From the NCBI GenBank assembly GCA_025449675.1, contig JANWIX010000016.1:1-48154 (forward strand): a DNA stretch of 48,154 nucleotides, in the 5' to 3' direction. The number at the start of each line of letters is the position of its first letter. Position 1 is the first letter of the stretch. A program made the position numbers and the translations under genes. The DNA is from Nitrososphaera sp. Lineage in GTDB: Archaea; Thermoproteota; Nitrososphaeria; Nitrososphaerales; Nitrososphaeraceae. Below, piece by piece: positions 18,534-27,677 of this stretch. The notes beneath the pieces were generated by a model. That model ran no database searches and was not told where the DNA came from. It saw only the letters and a list, made by a program, of their open reading frames with translations.

Positions 18534-19103
18534 ATGGCCGTACAGTTCAGAAAGAGAAAAGGTCTTGGCAGCGTAATTACGACCCTCATAATCCTGATTG
18601 CATCAGTAGTGCTGGCAGCGGGAGTAATTTTCTTTGGAGGATCGTTGTTCCAAAACAACACAGAAAACGAAGCAATACAAGTCTCCAACACGCACATTTG
18701 GGTATCGCCTAATGGCACGTCGTCCGTAGCTGGATTTGTTGTTCAGAATACTGGCGGAAAGGCAGTTGCGGTCCAAAAGATAACCATCAGAGGTCAGTCG
18801 ATTCCTTTAGCTTCCTGGTACTACAATAACACCTCAACAGTTGCTACTGCAGCCAATATCCAAGCTGACCTAAAATTCGATGACAGCCTTGGGACTATCG
18901 ATGTTAGAGCATCAACCGCGGGAGAGGAGCAATTCACCCAGGCAACCGGCCCTATATCACTATTGCAGGGTCAGGCTGTGTTCATATACCTGGCCAAGCC
19001 AGCAGGGATCAACGCCATCGACAGCGGTCTAGCTTACACTATGAACGTACAGGCAGGCAAGGCTAGCGCGGCAGTCGCGTCGGTAAACGTGGGCGCATCA
19101 TAA
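18534..19103 (+). CDS. Archaeal type IV pilin/archaellin-like protein
   Basis: MAVQFRKRKGLGSVITTLIILIASVVLAAGVIFFG: class III signal peptide; start MAVQF chosen (ORF opens at 18462). Confidence 0.8.
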   Translation: MAVQFRKRKGLGSVITTLIILIASVVLAAGVIFFGGSLFQNNTENEAIQVSNTHIWVSPNGTSSVAGFVVQNTGGKAVAVQKITIRGQSIPLASWYYNNTSTVATAANIQADLKFDDSLGTIDVRASTAGEEQFTQATGPISLLQGQAVFIYLAKPAGINAIDSGLAYTMNVQAGKASAAVASVNVGAS

Positions 19104-19250
19104 GACGACAGGAACCTGTGGGTTCTTGACGCTACAGGCGCCCATCTTTTTTTCAATTCGAAATCACAGTCTGTGCAGACCGCGCCCGTAACTTTGTTCT
19201 AGTACTGAGCACCGCTATTTTTTAATCATATGACATTCAATTGATCAAAA

Positions 19251-19439
19251 ATGGCAGACTATGCCCGTTTTCATGATAAAATGCAATTTCACATGCGATT
19301 TACTATCTGCAATGAATGTTACTGGTGCGCCACAGTTATCAAGGAAAATTCTTCGCATATCTGTCCAACGTGCAGATCGGAGCTAAATTCTCTTCCCTTA
19401 CAATCCAAAGGGACGCTTAAGGAGTCCATGACGGCATGA
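19251..19439 (+). CDS. Small zinc-ribbon protein (62 aa)
   Basis: CNECYWCATVIKENSSHICPTCRSEL. Confidence 0.6.
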   Translation: MADYARFHDKMQFHMRFTICNECYWCATVIKENSSHICPTCRSELNSLPLQSKGTLKESMTA

Positions 19440-19678
19440 ACATCGAGGAGGAAGCGAGTACCATTGTCGAGGCAAGAACCTGTGGCGAGAAGAACAGGAG
19501 GGTGGCATACAAGTTCATGGATGCCTTTCATACTCTCTGTCTTGACAAGAAAGACATCGTATTGGCAGAGATCAATGCATGCGAAGTCCTGCTCAGGGCT
19601 TGCAACGACCGAGGAGACCGGAACGCGATCGAAAAAGAGATTTCAGAATTGAAACTGGTCCTTGACCTGATGTCATAA
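19436..19678 (+). CDS. Small helical hypothetical protein (80 aa)
   Basis: ATGA overlap with upstream zinc-ribbon gene. Confidence 0.6.
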   Translation: MNIEEEASTIVEARTCGEKNRRVAYKFMDAFHTLCLDKKDIVLAEINACEVLLRACNDRGDRNAIEKEISELKLVLDLMS

Positions 19679-19680
19679 GA

Positions 19681-20181
19681 CTACAGGAAATAGTCCTTGT
19701 TGTCCATGATGTAGGGGAAGACCTTTTTGTTTATGATAGAGTCGGCCTCGGCATCCACGTCAAATGAAAGCAAGAGAAGGAACTTGTTCTTGCCGCTTGA
19801 CTTGATCGGAACGGTGGCTCGCACGAGTCTTGAGTAGCGGCTTATTGAAAACTGCAACTCCCCTATCTTTGTTTCAAAAGCCTCCCTTGTGGCGGCGCGG
19901 ATTGCTGCCTGTACCGAATAGCGCGCAGTTTCATCTTGGGTCATCAATGGAACCAGATCCTTTCTGTATGAGGTGGCCACAAGATGGCCCAGGTGGTTCG
20001 AGATCGCGGCAAAGCGAATAAAGTGATCTTTGCCGAGCACTCCCCGACAAAAGGTCTCGAAGAAGTCGTCCCTGTCTCCCATTTCGCCGATACCAGGTTC
20101 TCGGCGACTGTCTATAAAAGGTAGTGTCTTAAGACAGCAGCCATATTGACTAATGATAGTTCGCTGATCGTCTAAGCACAC
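19681..20181 (-). CDS. Thaumarchaeal conserved protein (DUF6659-like), paralogue of 16012..16449
   Basis: AAISNHLGHLVATSYRKDLVPLMTQDETARYSVQAAIRA...KIGELQFSISRYSRLVRATVPI; internal start MGDRDDFF likely. Confidence 0.65.
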   Translation of the reverse strand: MCLDDQRTIISQYGCCLKTLPFIDSRREPGIGEMGDRDDFFETFCRGVLGKDHFIRFAAISNHLGHLVATSYRKDLVPLMTQDETARYSVQAAIRAATREAFETKIGELQFSISRYSRLVRATVPIKSSGKNKFLLLLSFDVDAEADSIINKKVFPYIMDNKDYFL

Positions 20182-20205
20182 ATGTCGTTGAACGGCCGGT
20201 CCGCT

Positions 20206-21132
20206 CTACATTCCCATACCGGACATGCCTTCGTCAGTCATCGGGACTTCTGTCGGATCTTTGGAATCCATTTTTTCAGATCCTGGTGATGATTGGTCGC
20301 TGAGTGGAGGCTCTTGTACGTTACTTTCCATCGGCATCGAATCGGTCATGGACGCCATTTGATTCCCTGTCACATTTGCCAGACCGACCATGACGGCCAC
20401 GCCTGTAACCATTAGGGCGATGCCGGCTATTCTGGCTGCCCATATCCCCCTTGACCAAATTTTCTCCACAAAGATTACCCCCGCAAACAGTGCCATCCAT
20501 AGGATGTCCATCCATCCAAGCGCTACCATTATCAGAAAGTATGGCCAGCAGCAGCCAAGGCAGTACAGACCGTGGTAAGTTCCCATTGACAGCGCGCCGC
20601 TAGTTCCCTTTTTCCAGTGCCTCATGAAAAAACTCATGGGTGATTCGCAATACCCAAGGCATTTCGACTTGAGCGGGCTGAATTGATAGGCCCCGGCGGC
20701 CATCAGGATCGAACCTAGAAAGATGCCAAAAGAGGTGGTATTCAGCATTCCAGCAAGGGCGGCTGCCGGAAGAGACCAAGCCAACAAAAGCGCGATGCCA
20801 GTGAGCGACCAGACGGCTAGATAGGATCCTATGAAAAGTGTCATTTTCACGCCAAGATTTGGACTTCCTGTCTGCTCTACAACAATGCTTTGCGACTCAC
20901 CTCTGACCTTTGAGAGGCGGTTATAGAGCAAGACCATCGGCGAAATCGCGGGAAGCATCATGGCTGCCATACCCGCGGTCCAGACTGCGACAAAAATGGC
21001 TACCTTTATCGCGTTGTCAGGCTCGGTCATGGCAGACATCATTTCCGTTTGGAATACTTGCGAGGCTATCCAGCCAAGACCCGAAGTTCCAACAAGCGCG
21101 ATAACTAGCAGCTTTTCCAATCGCCCTATCAT
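20206..21132 (-). CDS. DUF2182 membrane protein
   Basis: MAAMMLPAISPMVLLYNRL, YQFSPLKSKCLGYCESPMSFFM, GLYCLGCCWPYFLIMVALGWMDILWM. Confidence 0.9.
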   Translation of the reverse strand: MIGRLEKLLVIALVGTSGLGWIASQVFQTEMMSAMTEPDNAIKVAIFVAVWTAGMAAMMLPAISPMVLLYNRLSKVRGESQSIVVEQTGSPNLGVKMTLFIGSYLAVWSLTGIALLLAWSLPAAALAGMLNTTSFGIFLGSILMAAGAYQFSPLKSKCLGYCESPMSFFMRHWKKGTSGALSMGTYHGLYCLGCCWPYFLIMVALGWMDILWMALFAGVIFVEKIWSRGIWAARIAGIALMVTGVAVMVGLANVTGNQMASMTDSMPMESNVQEPPLSDQSSPGSEKMDSKDPTEVPMTDEGMSGMGM

Positions 21133-21282
21133 GTGCTATCCTTTGCTTGCTGAACTCCTTAACGGTGTGAAAAATACTTTGTGCTCTCACAGGCGGATTG
21201 TGATGGTGAAGATTCTTCTCATTGTGCGTCTATATTGTTAATCCAGAGTGTTTATAGCTTCACCATCAGGTGGCAATTCTAG

Positions 21283-21438
21283 ATGTCATCATCCAGCACG
21301 AGTATGACTATCGAAGAAATAGACCGGCTCTTTTACTGCACCGAATGCAAAGTCGTGTTTCTTTTCAGTTCAGACGCAATCGACCACGAAACAGCATCGG
21401 GGCATCCAAGAATGCAAGAAATGGCCTTTGAAGAATAG
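21283..21438 (+). CDS. 51-aa C2H2-type zinc-finger microprotein
   Basis: Read by hand: MSSSSTSMTIEEIDRLFYCTECKVVFLFSSDAIDHETASGHPRMQEMAFEE; C-x2-C-x12-H-x5-H. Confidence 0.6.
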   Translation: MSSSSTSMTIEEIDRLFYCTECKVVFLFSSDAIDHETASGHPRMQEMAFEE

Positions 21439-21548
21439 GAAACTCCCTCCAGAAACGGTTCTAAGTCGAGTTGTAGTGCGGAATATCTGCCCGTGCTTCT
21501 GATAGGATTTCTTGAGAGTACTGCGAACTCCCAGCGATGACTTGTGGA

Positions 21549-22376
21549 TTAGAATAGTCCGGAGAAGAACCTCAGGATCCAGCCGCCAGAAATAAGATCT
21601 GAGCCAACGAATAGCCCTATTGCCCCGAGAAACGTAAGTACCCAGATAACCTTGTTCCATGCAAAAATCTTGGAACCATCCAGTCCCATGAACGGTATGA
21701 GGTTGAAAAACGCGACCCAGCCGTTGAAATTTGCCCCCACAGCGAGGATCTGTGAAGGAAAATCGGTTGCCAAAGATTCGCCGATCAAGTATGCTATGAT
21801 AAAGCCAGAGCCCATGGCCAGGTTCGTCAAGGGACCAATCCATGACACTTTGCCGTGCCTAGCTTCGCTGAGGCTTCCACTTACAAAGACTGCACCGGGG
21901 GCAATGAACTTGAAAGGCAGAAAAATGGATATTGCAGTCATGGCCGCCCCATAGAAAATCACGCGGAATTCCGCCCAGGCGCGGTAAATCTGCGCCAGGA
22001 ACTTGTGTCCTAATTCGTGGACCATGAATGCGCTGATAAAGATAGCGAGAAAATCCCACCTCACGCGATATTCGTTAATCGACAACCCAACTGCCGTGAC
22101 AAGTGCCGTCCCCAACATAAGGTGAGCAAGCTCTGTCTTTGAGAATCGGAGAATCAGCGCGTTTCTGACCGACGATACTACCCTTTCCTGCGGCGAGCCC
22201 GCCTTGCCCTGAACCCGTTCTATGAATTCGCGATCTCTGGCTGGCCTCTCCAAGAAATCCTGCAGTAGAGCGCATTGGTGGTTGGGTGGAAGCCTGTGTA
22301 CAGAGCAGAAAGCCCCGCTGCAGTACCTGCACTTGAATGGAATCATCTCTTCAGCGCCGCAGGCATCGCATTTCAC
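21549..22376 (-). CDS. AN1-type zinc finger fused to site-2-protease-type (M50) membrane peptidase
   Basis: N-terminal CDACGAEEMIPFKCRYCSGAFCSVHRLPPNHQC; HELGHKFLAQ metalloprotease motif; several TM segments. Confidence 0.85.
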   Translation of the reverse strand: MKCDACGAEEMIPFKCRYCSGAFCSVHRLPPNHQCALLQDFLERPARDREFIERVQGKAGSPQERVVSSVRNALILRFSKTELAHLMLGTALVTAVGLSINEYRVRWDFLAIFISAFMVHELGHKFLAQIYRAWAEFRVIFYGAAMTAISIFLPFKFIAPGAVFVSGSLSEARHGKVSWIGPLTNLAMGSGFIIAYLIGESLATDFPSQILAVGANFNGWVAFFNLIPFMGLDGSKIFAWNKVIWVLTFLGAIGLFVGSDLISGGWILRFFSGLF

Positions 22377-22397
22377 AGTATAGCATTAGCTATTTCT

Positions 22398-23288
22398 TTA
22401 TAATAATTCATTGCCCCGTTTCCTGTGTATCAAAAAGATCCCAAATACTCCCAAGATTCCCCCGATTACGGCCAGAGGCACAAGAGAGGGTAGGATTACA
22501 TCAAAGCCGAGGGCAAGCATGATCAGCTGGAAGACCACCGTCAGCAGTATCGAAAAGGAGGCTATGGTTGAAGTCATCGAAGCGCCTATCCTTGTCAGCC
22601 CGACGACATAGGTCAGGCCAGCGAGTAACGGCAGAATGGAAAAAGCAACCAGGATCGCCCAGTCAGGTCCGGATACTTCTGGGCCTCCAACCCACAGCAA
22701 TGCGCTGAGTATTATTCCCGAAATAAGAAGGGAAGAGCTCGTGATCTGGAGAGCTGAATGTGCCTTTGTCATCTTTGTGATCAGGATGATGCCAGCGGCA
22801 AATGATGCAGCAGAAATGACCGCTTCGATGTCTCCCCAAGTTACGATGAGTTCGGAATTGCCTGCGCTCAAGACGGTGACAAAGAATCCAGCTAGCGCTA
22901 TGAGCGCGCCCTTGGACTTGATGCTGCTCAACTTTTCTTTGAGGATTGTTCTTGCGAGTATGAGAATTATCACAGTTTCGAGCGGCCCTGCCAGCAAGCC
23001 CTCCTTCGACGCCCCGATGTTGGTGACTGAATCGTACCATGTGAAAACGCCAAGAGCAACTAGCGCGGAGGCTGGCAGCAGGTACTTCCATGACCTGAAA
23101 ACAGAGACTGCCTGTCGGCCGTCCCGCGCTACTGTAATGGCAAACAGTGCGATTCCCGCAATCAGAATGCCATTTCCCGCGACAACCAGCGGAGCCAGTC
23201 GCAGCTGTGTCGTTAGGATTTCAATAGCTACCGATTCGGCAGAAAGGAGCGCTGCATGAAGAAACACGACCCATGATAGCCGAATCAA
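22398..23288 (-). CDS. EamA/DMT family transporter
   Basis: About 10 hydrophobic segments in two halves; GPLETVIILILARTILKEKLS typical EamA. Confidence 0.85.
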   Translation of the reverse strand: MIRLSWVVFLHAALLSAESVAIEILTTQLRLAPLVVAGNGILIAGIALFAITVARDGRQAVSVFRSWKYLLPASALVALGVFTWYDSVTNIGASKEGLLAGPLETVIILILARTILKEKLSSIKSKGALIALAGFFVTVLSAGNSELIVTWGDIEAVISAASFAAGIILITKMTKAHSALQITSSSLLISGIILSALLWVGGPEVSGPDWAILVAFSILPLLAGLTYVVGLTRIGASMTSTIASFSILLTVVFQLIMLALGFDVILPSLVPLAVIGGILGVFGIFLIHRKRGNELL

Positions 23289-23373
23289 CTATCTAGTCTC
23301 ACCCGCATTTTGTTGCCTAGTTCGCTATCACAGATAGCATTGTTATGTCTTACTGGTTTCTGCGCCGGCATTA

Positions 23374-23904
23374 TTGCTCGTTTTTTTCAGTAGCCAGAGA
23401 TACTTACCGCCGACTCTACAAAGGCTATTAATCGCGCCGTGGTTTGCAGAAACGTCAGAGACGTTGCTTGAGAATGAAGCGTACATGAAGGAAGGCGCTG
23501 TAGAAGCGCTGGAAAAAGCATTGATCTTTACTATTGATGCATACTCACACTCAGGGCTCGTCAGCGACAACGAGATAATCCAGAAACTCCAGGACACACT
23601 CCGTCATTTTAAGAGGAGGTCCATCTCTGTTTCGGGGTCCGAATCCGAGGGCATCGAAGCGTACGTCCTTGTCAACTGTGACCTTGGGCTTGAAGAAGCA
23701 ATCATCAAGGAGCTGCTCCTCATACCTGAAGTCACTGAAGTAAAGGGCGTTTTTGGTGTATATGATTTCATAGTAAAGATAAACACGGATTCCGAAGATG
23801 ACGTCAAGCGGGTGATTGCGAGAATCCGCTCTATGTCCGTAATAAAATCCAGTCTCACCATGATGGTCATAGAAGCTCAGGCCGGCAGAACGATCGACGA
23901 ATGA
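23374..23904 (+). CDS. Protein with C-terminal Lrp/AsnC ligand-binding (RAM) domain and unassigned N-terminal domain
   Basis: AYVLVNCDLGLEEAIIKELLLIPEVTEVKGVFGVYDFIVKINTDSEDDVKRVIARIRSM. Confidence 0.8.
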   Translation: MLVFFSSQRYLPPTLQRLLIAPWFAETSETLLENEAYMKEGAVEALEKALIFTIDAYSHSGLVSDNEIIQKLQDTLRHFKRRSISVSGSESEGIEAYVLVNCDLGLEEAIIKELLLIPEVTEVKGVFGVYDFIVKINTDSEDDVKRVIARIRSMSVIKSSLTMMVIEAQAGRTIDE

Positions 23905-23984
23905 ATTTGGTAAATTAAAATCGCTTAAAGTCATTGGCGAATCACTGGGCTGCGCTAAATCAGGGCAGTAAGAATCTTCAGCCT

Positions 23985-24185
23985 TTACGGCATCTTATCT
24001 TCAATCATATCGAGTGCCCTTGTCACGTAATCATTCGTCAAAAATGACGGCATCTTCAGCTGCAGCGGTTCTGGCAGTCCCTGGTTGATTCTATGCAATA
24101 CCGCTACCTGTCTGTCAAGATCCGATTCTGACCTGCAGGCATCTATGAGGGTCCGAAGTTCACGTTCTGCGGCCAAGGTTAGCAT
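23985..24185 (-). CDS. Small hypothetical protein (66 aa)
   Basis: Helical ORF, plausible composition. Confidence 0.5.
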   Translation of the reverse strand: MLTLAAERELRTLIDACRSESDLDRQVAVLHRINQGLPEPLQLKMPSFLTNDYVTRALDMIEDKMP

Positions 24186-24361
24186 CTCAACCTCGCCGGA
24201 TTATAAAACGAATATGACGCATGGGATACGGAATATTACCGAGGGTAAATATCCCCCCGCCAACAGTTGCCGATGAATGACTTCCACAGAAAAGTCACCG
24301 CTTTCTTTCGACGTTCCACACGGACAGGGTTGCTTTTATACCGACGGGCGTAAGGCTTGGT

Positions 24362-25624
24362 ATGCCAGATTTCTATTCTGACCTTTCCCTGATGGACTTT
24401 GGCATCTCGGCGGAACAGGGAAAATTCCTGCGACAAGTCGATAAAGCGTGCAAGTCGATAAGGGCTCATGAAGAAAAATGCTACTTGAATGAAAGACTGA
24501 ACCAAAAAATTGTACCTATATTCGGCCCGATAGGGATGCTGGGGTGTCCGGTCTCGCGGCAGTACGGTGGGCTTGGATACGACATGCTGACCTATTCTCT
24601 CGCTATCGAAAGAATAGGGATGGAAGGAGCGTCACTTCGCACCTTCTTTTCGGTGCATACTTCGATAGGACAGCTAGTTATCCAGTCCTGGGCGGACGAG
24701 CAGCAGAGACAAAGAATTTTGCCTAACACAACGACCGGCAGGAAAATCATGGCGTTTGCGCTGACGGAGCCCGCTGCGGGAAGCGATCCCTCTTCCATGG
24801 TTACCAAGTTCGAAAAGCGGGCGAACGGCTATGTCCTCAAGGGAAAAAAGCATTGGATTGGAAATGGCACGTTTGCTGGAGTCATGACGACCTACGCCAG
24901 AGACCCTGTGACCGGCCGGATCTCGGCGTTCATTGTTGATGGAGATGCCTCAGGGATCAGAAAGGTTGAAATGAAAAACAAGATCGGATTACTGACGGTC
25001 AAGAACGCAGAGATCTTTTTTGATAATTGTACCATCCCAAAAGAGAGCCTGCTAGGCGGCGAAGGCCAGGGGCTAAACATTGCCTATAGCGCCCTGATAG
25101 ACGGCCGACTAAGCGTAGCTGCTGGTGCCCTTGGCGTCATGAGCGACTGCCTCGATGAATGCATCCGATACTCAAAGGAGAGAGAACAACATGGTTCTGT
25201 ACTAGCAAAGAAGCAGTTGATCCAGCAACACATCGCGCTGATTGCAGTGAATTTGGAGAGCTCGCGCTGGCTTACCTACAGGGCTGCTGTTGCGGCACAG
25301 GAACTCCACGGATATGTAGAAAAATTCCAAAGAGATCACGATGACTGGCAATCCAGGCTTGGCCGAAACAATAAGGAATATTCCCGGCTCCGGAGCATTG
25401 CAGATAAATTCGCCGCGTTGGCCAAGTTTCACGCCAGCAATTGTGCCTTTGATGCAGCGAATAGATCTGTCCAGATATTTGGCTCGGCCGGCTACAAGAA
25501 AACCAACCGTGTAGCCAGGCATTTTCTTGATTCAAGGGCAACTACGATCTACGAAGGCGCGAATGAGGTGTTGGAGTTAAAGATAGCGTCGCAGATTTTG
25601 GGAAAGGATTACGCCGCATACTAG
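24362..25624 (+). CDS. Acyl-CoA dehydrogenase family protein
   Basis: FALTEPAAGSDPSSM, GKKHWIGNGTFAGVMTTYARD, YSKEREQHGSVLAKKQLIQQ, ATTIYEGANEVLELKIASQILG. Confidence 0.95.
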   Translation: MPDFYSDLSLMDFGISAEQGKFLRQVDKACKSIRAHEEKCYLNERLNQKIVPIFGPIGMLGCPVSRQYGGLGYDMLTYSLAIERIGMEGASLRTFFSVHTSIGQLVIQSWADEQQRQRILPNTTTGRKIMAFALTEPAAGSDPSSMVTKFEKRANGYVLKGKKHWIGNGTFAGVMTTYARDPVTGRISAFIVDGDASGIRKVEMKNKIGLLTVKNAEIFFDNCTIPKESLLGGEGQGLNIAYSALIDGRLSVAAGALGVMSDCLDECIRYSKEREQHGSVLAKKQLIQQHIALIAVNLESSRWLTYRAAVAAQELHGYVEKFQRDHDDWQSRLGRNNKEYSRLRSIADKFAALAKFHASNCAFDAANRSVQIFGSAGYKKTNRVARHFLDSRATTIYEGANEVLELKIASQILGKDYAAY

Positions 25625-25676
25625 TCGCCTACATCCAAAAATCTTAAAAGCATACACCCCTATTGCTATTCGTCGT

Positions 25677-26323
25677 ATGGCTTCAACTATGACGCAAATA
25701 CCAGAGTGGCATCTAAAGGCAGACTATGTGGAAACATGCAACTGTGACTTTGGCTGCCCCTGCAACTTTGACGGGTTTCCAACCTATGGATTCTGTAGGG
25801 CACTCGTGCTTTATCACATTAGAAGCGGACACTATGGAAACGACACTATGGAAACGTAAATCTCGATGGCGTTGATATCGTGTTTGCGGCTTCTTGGCCA
25901 AAGGCCATACACGAAGGCAATGGGACTACCCAGCTTTTCATTTCCGAGAAAGCCAGCATGGATCAACGCGAAGCGGTCATTCAGATATTTTCTGGAAACG
26001 CCAAAGGCGATGGACCATTTGTCATTTTTGCGCCCACCTTCAAATACATACTTGAGCCCCGGTTCACAGCCATAAACGTCAAGATCGACGGCAAAAGGAG
26101 CAGCTTTTCGGTGCCAGATATCATCGACGTCCAGATTGAAAACTTTCGAAATCCAGTTACAGGCGAGGAACAGGACACAAAGATCAACCTTCCGCATGGC
26201 TTTATCTGGAAGATAGCTGATTGTGCCAGATCAAGAATCATGAAGATCATGACGCCGAGTCTGAACTTTGACGACTCGGGCAAGAACGCCTTCTACTCGG
26301 TGGTAGAACACAAGGGTCCCTAG
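25677..26323 (+). pseudogene. DUF1326 domain gene, frameshifted by a 14-bp tandem duplication
   Basis: EWHLKADYVETCNCDFGCPCNF..PTYGFCRALVLYHIRSGHYGN in frame 1, then NLDGVDIVFAASWPKAIHEGNGTTQLFISEKASMDQREAVIQIFSGNAKGDGPFVIF.. in another frame; deleting one 14-bp copy gives a continuous 211-codon ORF. Confidence 0.88.
25829..25856. repeat. Perfect 14-bp tandem duplication ACACTATGGAAACG x2
   Basis: Copies 25829-25842 and 25843-25856. Confidence 0.97.
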
Positions 26324-27564
26324 TTTGACACAAACGCATCTTCCATAAGCGCCAGGCCCTCTTCCAGTTCTTCTTCTCTCACAACAAGTGGAGGAATCAC
26401 TCTCATGGATTTCTGGCCAGCAGGCAGGAGCAAAAGACCTTTCTCAAAAGCACTTTTTAGGCCCGCGTCCCTTCTCGCCTCTGATTCAAACTCTATCCCG
26501 ATCATAAGGCCAAGGCCGCGAGCGTCAATGATACCACATTTTTCTTTCGACGCCAAGTCAAGTAAGCCTCGCTTGAGCTTTTCGCCCATGCGTGATGCAT
26601 TATCCAAAAGCCGGTCCTGCTTGACTGTTTTGATGATTCTGGCGCCCACTGCCATGTCGATTCTGCTGCCACCTCCCCATGTGCTTGACAGAACGCCTTG
26701 CCCACCTGGATCAAATTCTTCAAGGTAGGCAGACATGCCCACCTGAAGCGCCTTTGCAGCGCTCATGATGTCAGGTCTGACTCCATAGTGTTCAAAGGCC
26801 CACCATTTGCCTGTTCTTCCCATCCCCGACTGAACCTCGTCGAGAATCAGGGGTACGCCGTAGACGTCCGCGGCGCTTCTCAAACGCTGTACGAACTTGA
26901 TGCTGGCGAAATTGTAGCCCCCTTCGCCCTGGACTACCTCTGTGAGAATGAATGCCACGGTGTTCTCCTTCAAGAGTTTCTCCGCGGCATCGATCTCTGG
27001 GTCTGCATCTGATGTGCAGAACTTTATCCTTAGCACGGGCAGCTGGGGAAACCCTGCCTTCTGTACCGGCTTGCTATACGTAAAGCTGAGCGCGCCAAGA
27101 GTCCTTCCGTGAAACGCGTTGATGCATGATATACCAGGCAAATTCGAAGGAGTGTCCTTGGACATTTTTCTGTACGCTACCTTGATCGCATTTTCTACCG
27201 CTTCGGCCCCACTGTTTATGAAAAAAGTCCTGAACCTTGCAGGCAGTATTGACAAAACCTGCTCGGACAATTCAGCATGCTCTGTGCAGTAAAAGTCCTG
27301 CCCGGCTATCTTGTGGGCGCCGTTCTTTGAATATTCGGCCAGAACCTCCATTATTGCCGGGTGCGAATAGCCAAGCGGAGACGAACCAATATTGGAAGTA
27401 AAATCCAAGTATTGATTCCCGTCGACATCCTCTAACATGCAGCCGTTGCCATTTGCAATTACGAGCGGATAGGTAAACGTCGAATCATAGCAATTCTTTG
27501 ATATTACGTCAATGACCCTCATTGCGTTGCGTCCTGGTGGCTCGGTGACTATCTTGGCTACCAT
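26320..27564 (-). CDS. Class-III PLP aminotransferase (4-aminobutyrate/acetylornithine type)
   Basis: FINSGAEAVENAIKVAYRK, AFHGRTLGALSFTYSKP, LILDEVQSGMGRTGKWWAFEHYGVRPDIMSAAKAL. Confidence 0.95.
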   Translation of the reverse strand: MVAKIVTEPPGRNAMRVIDVISKNCYDSTFTYPLVIANGNGCMLEDVDGNQYLDFTSNIGSSPLGYSHPAIMEVLAEYSKNGAHKIAGQDFYCTEHAELSEQVLSILPARFRTFFINSGAEAVENAIKVAYRKMSKDTPSNLPGISCINAFHGRTLGALSFTYSKPVQKAGFPQLPVLRIKFCTSDADPEIDAAEKLLKENTVAFILTEVVQGEGGYNFASIKFVQRLRSAADVYGVPLILDEVQSGMGRTGKWWAFEHYGVRPDIMSAAKALQVGMSAYLEEFDPGGQGVLSSTWGGGSRIDMAVGARIIKTVKQDRLLDNASRMGEKLKRGLLDLASKEKCGIIDARGLGLMIGIEFESEARRDAGLKSAFEKGLLLLPAGQKSMRVIPPLVVREEELEEGLALMEDAFVSN

Positions 27565-27596
27565 AGCATGAATTGCGAGTCACCACTATTAAGCCC

Positions 27597-27655
27597 GTGC
27601 CCCCGAAAAATAGGGCCTAGCTCGCCGTCCTACTTCGCCAATGGTTAGGGGGCAC
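27597..27655. promoter_or_regulatory. Inverted repeat GTGCCCCC ... GGGGGCAC in divergent intergenic region
   Basis: Arms 27597-27604 and 27648-27655, upstream of the response regulator start at 27678. Confidence 0.5.
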
Positions 27656-27677
27656 TTACATACCAAATACTAAATAA

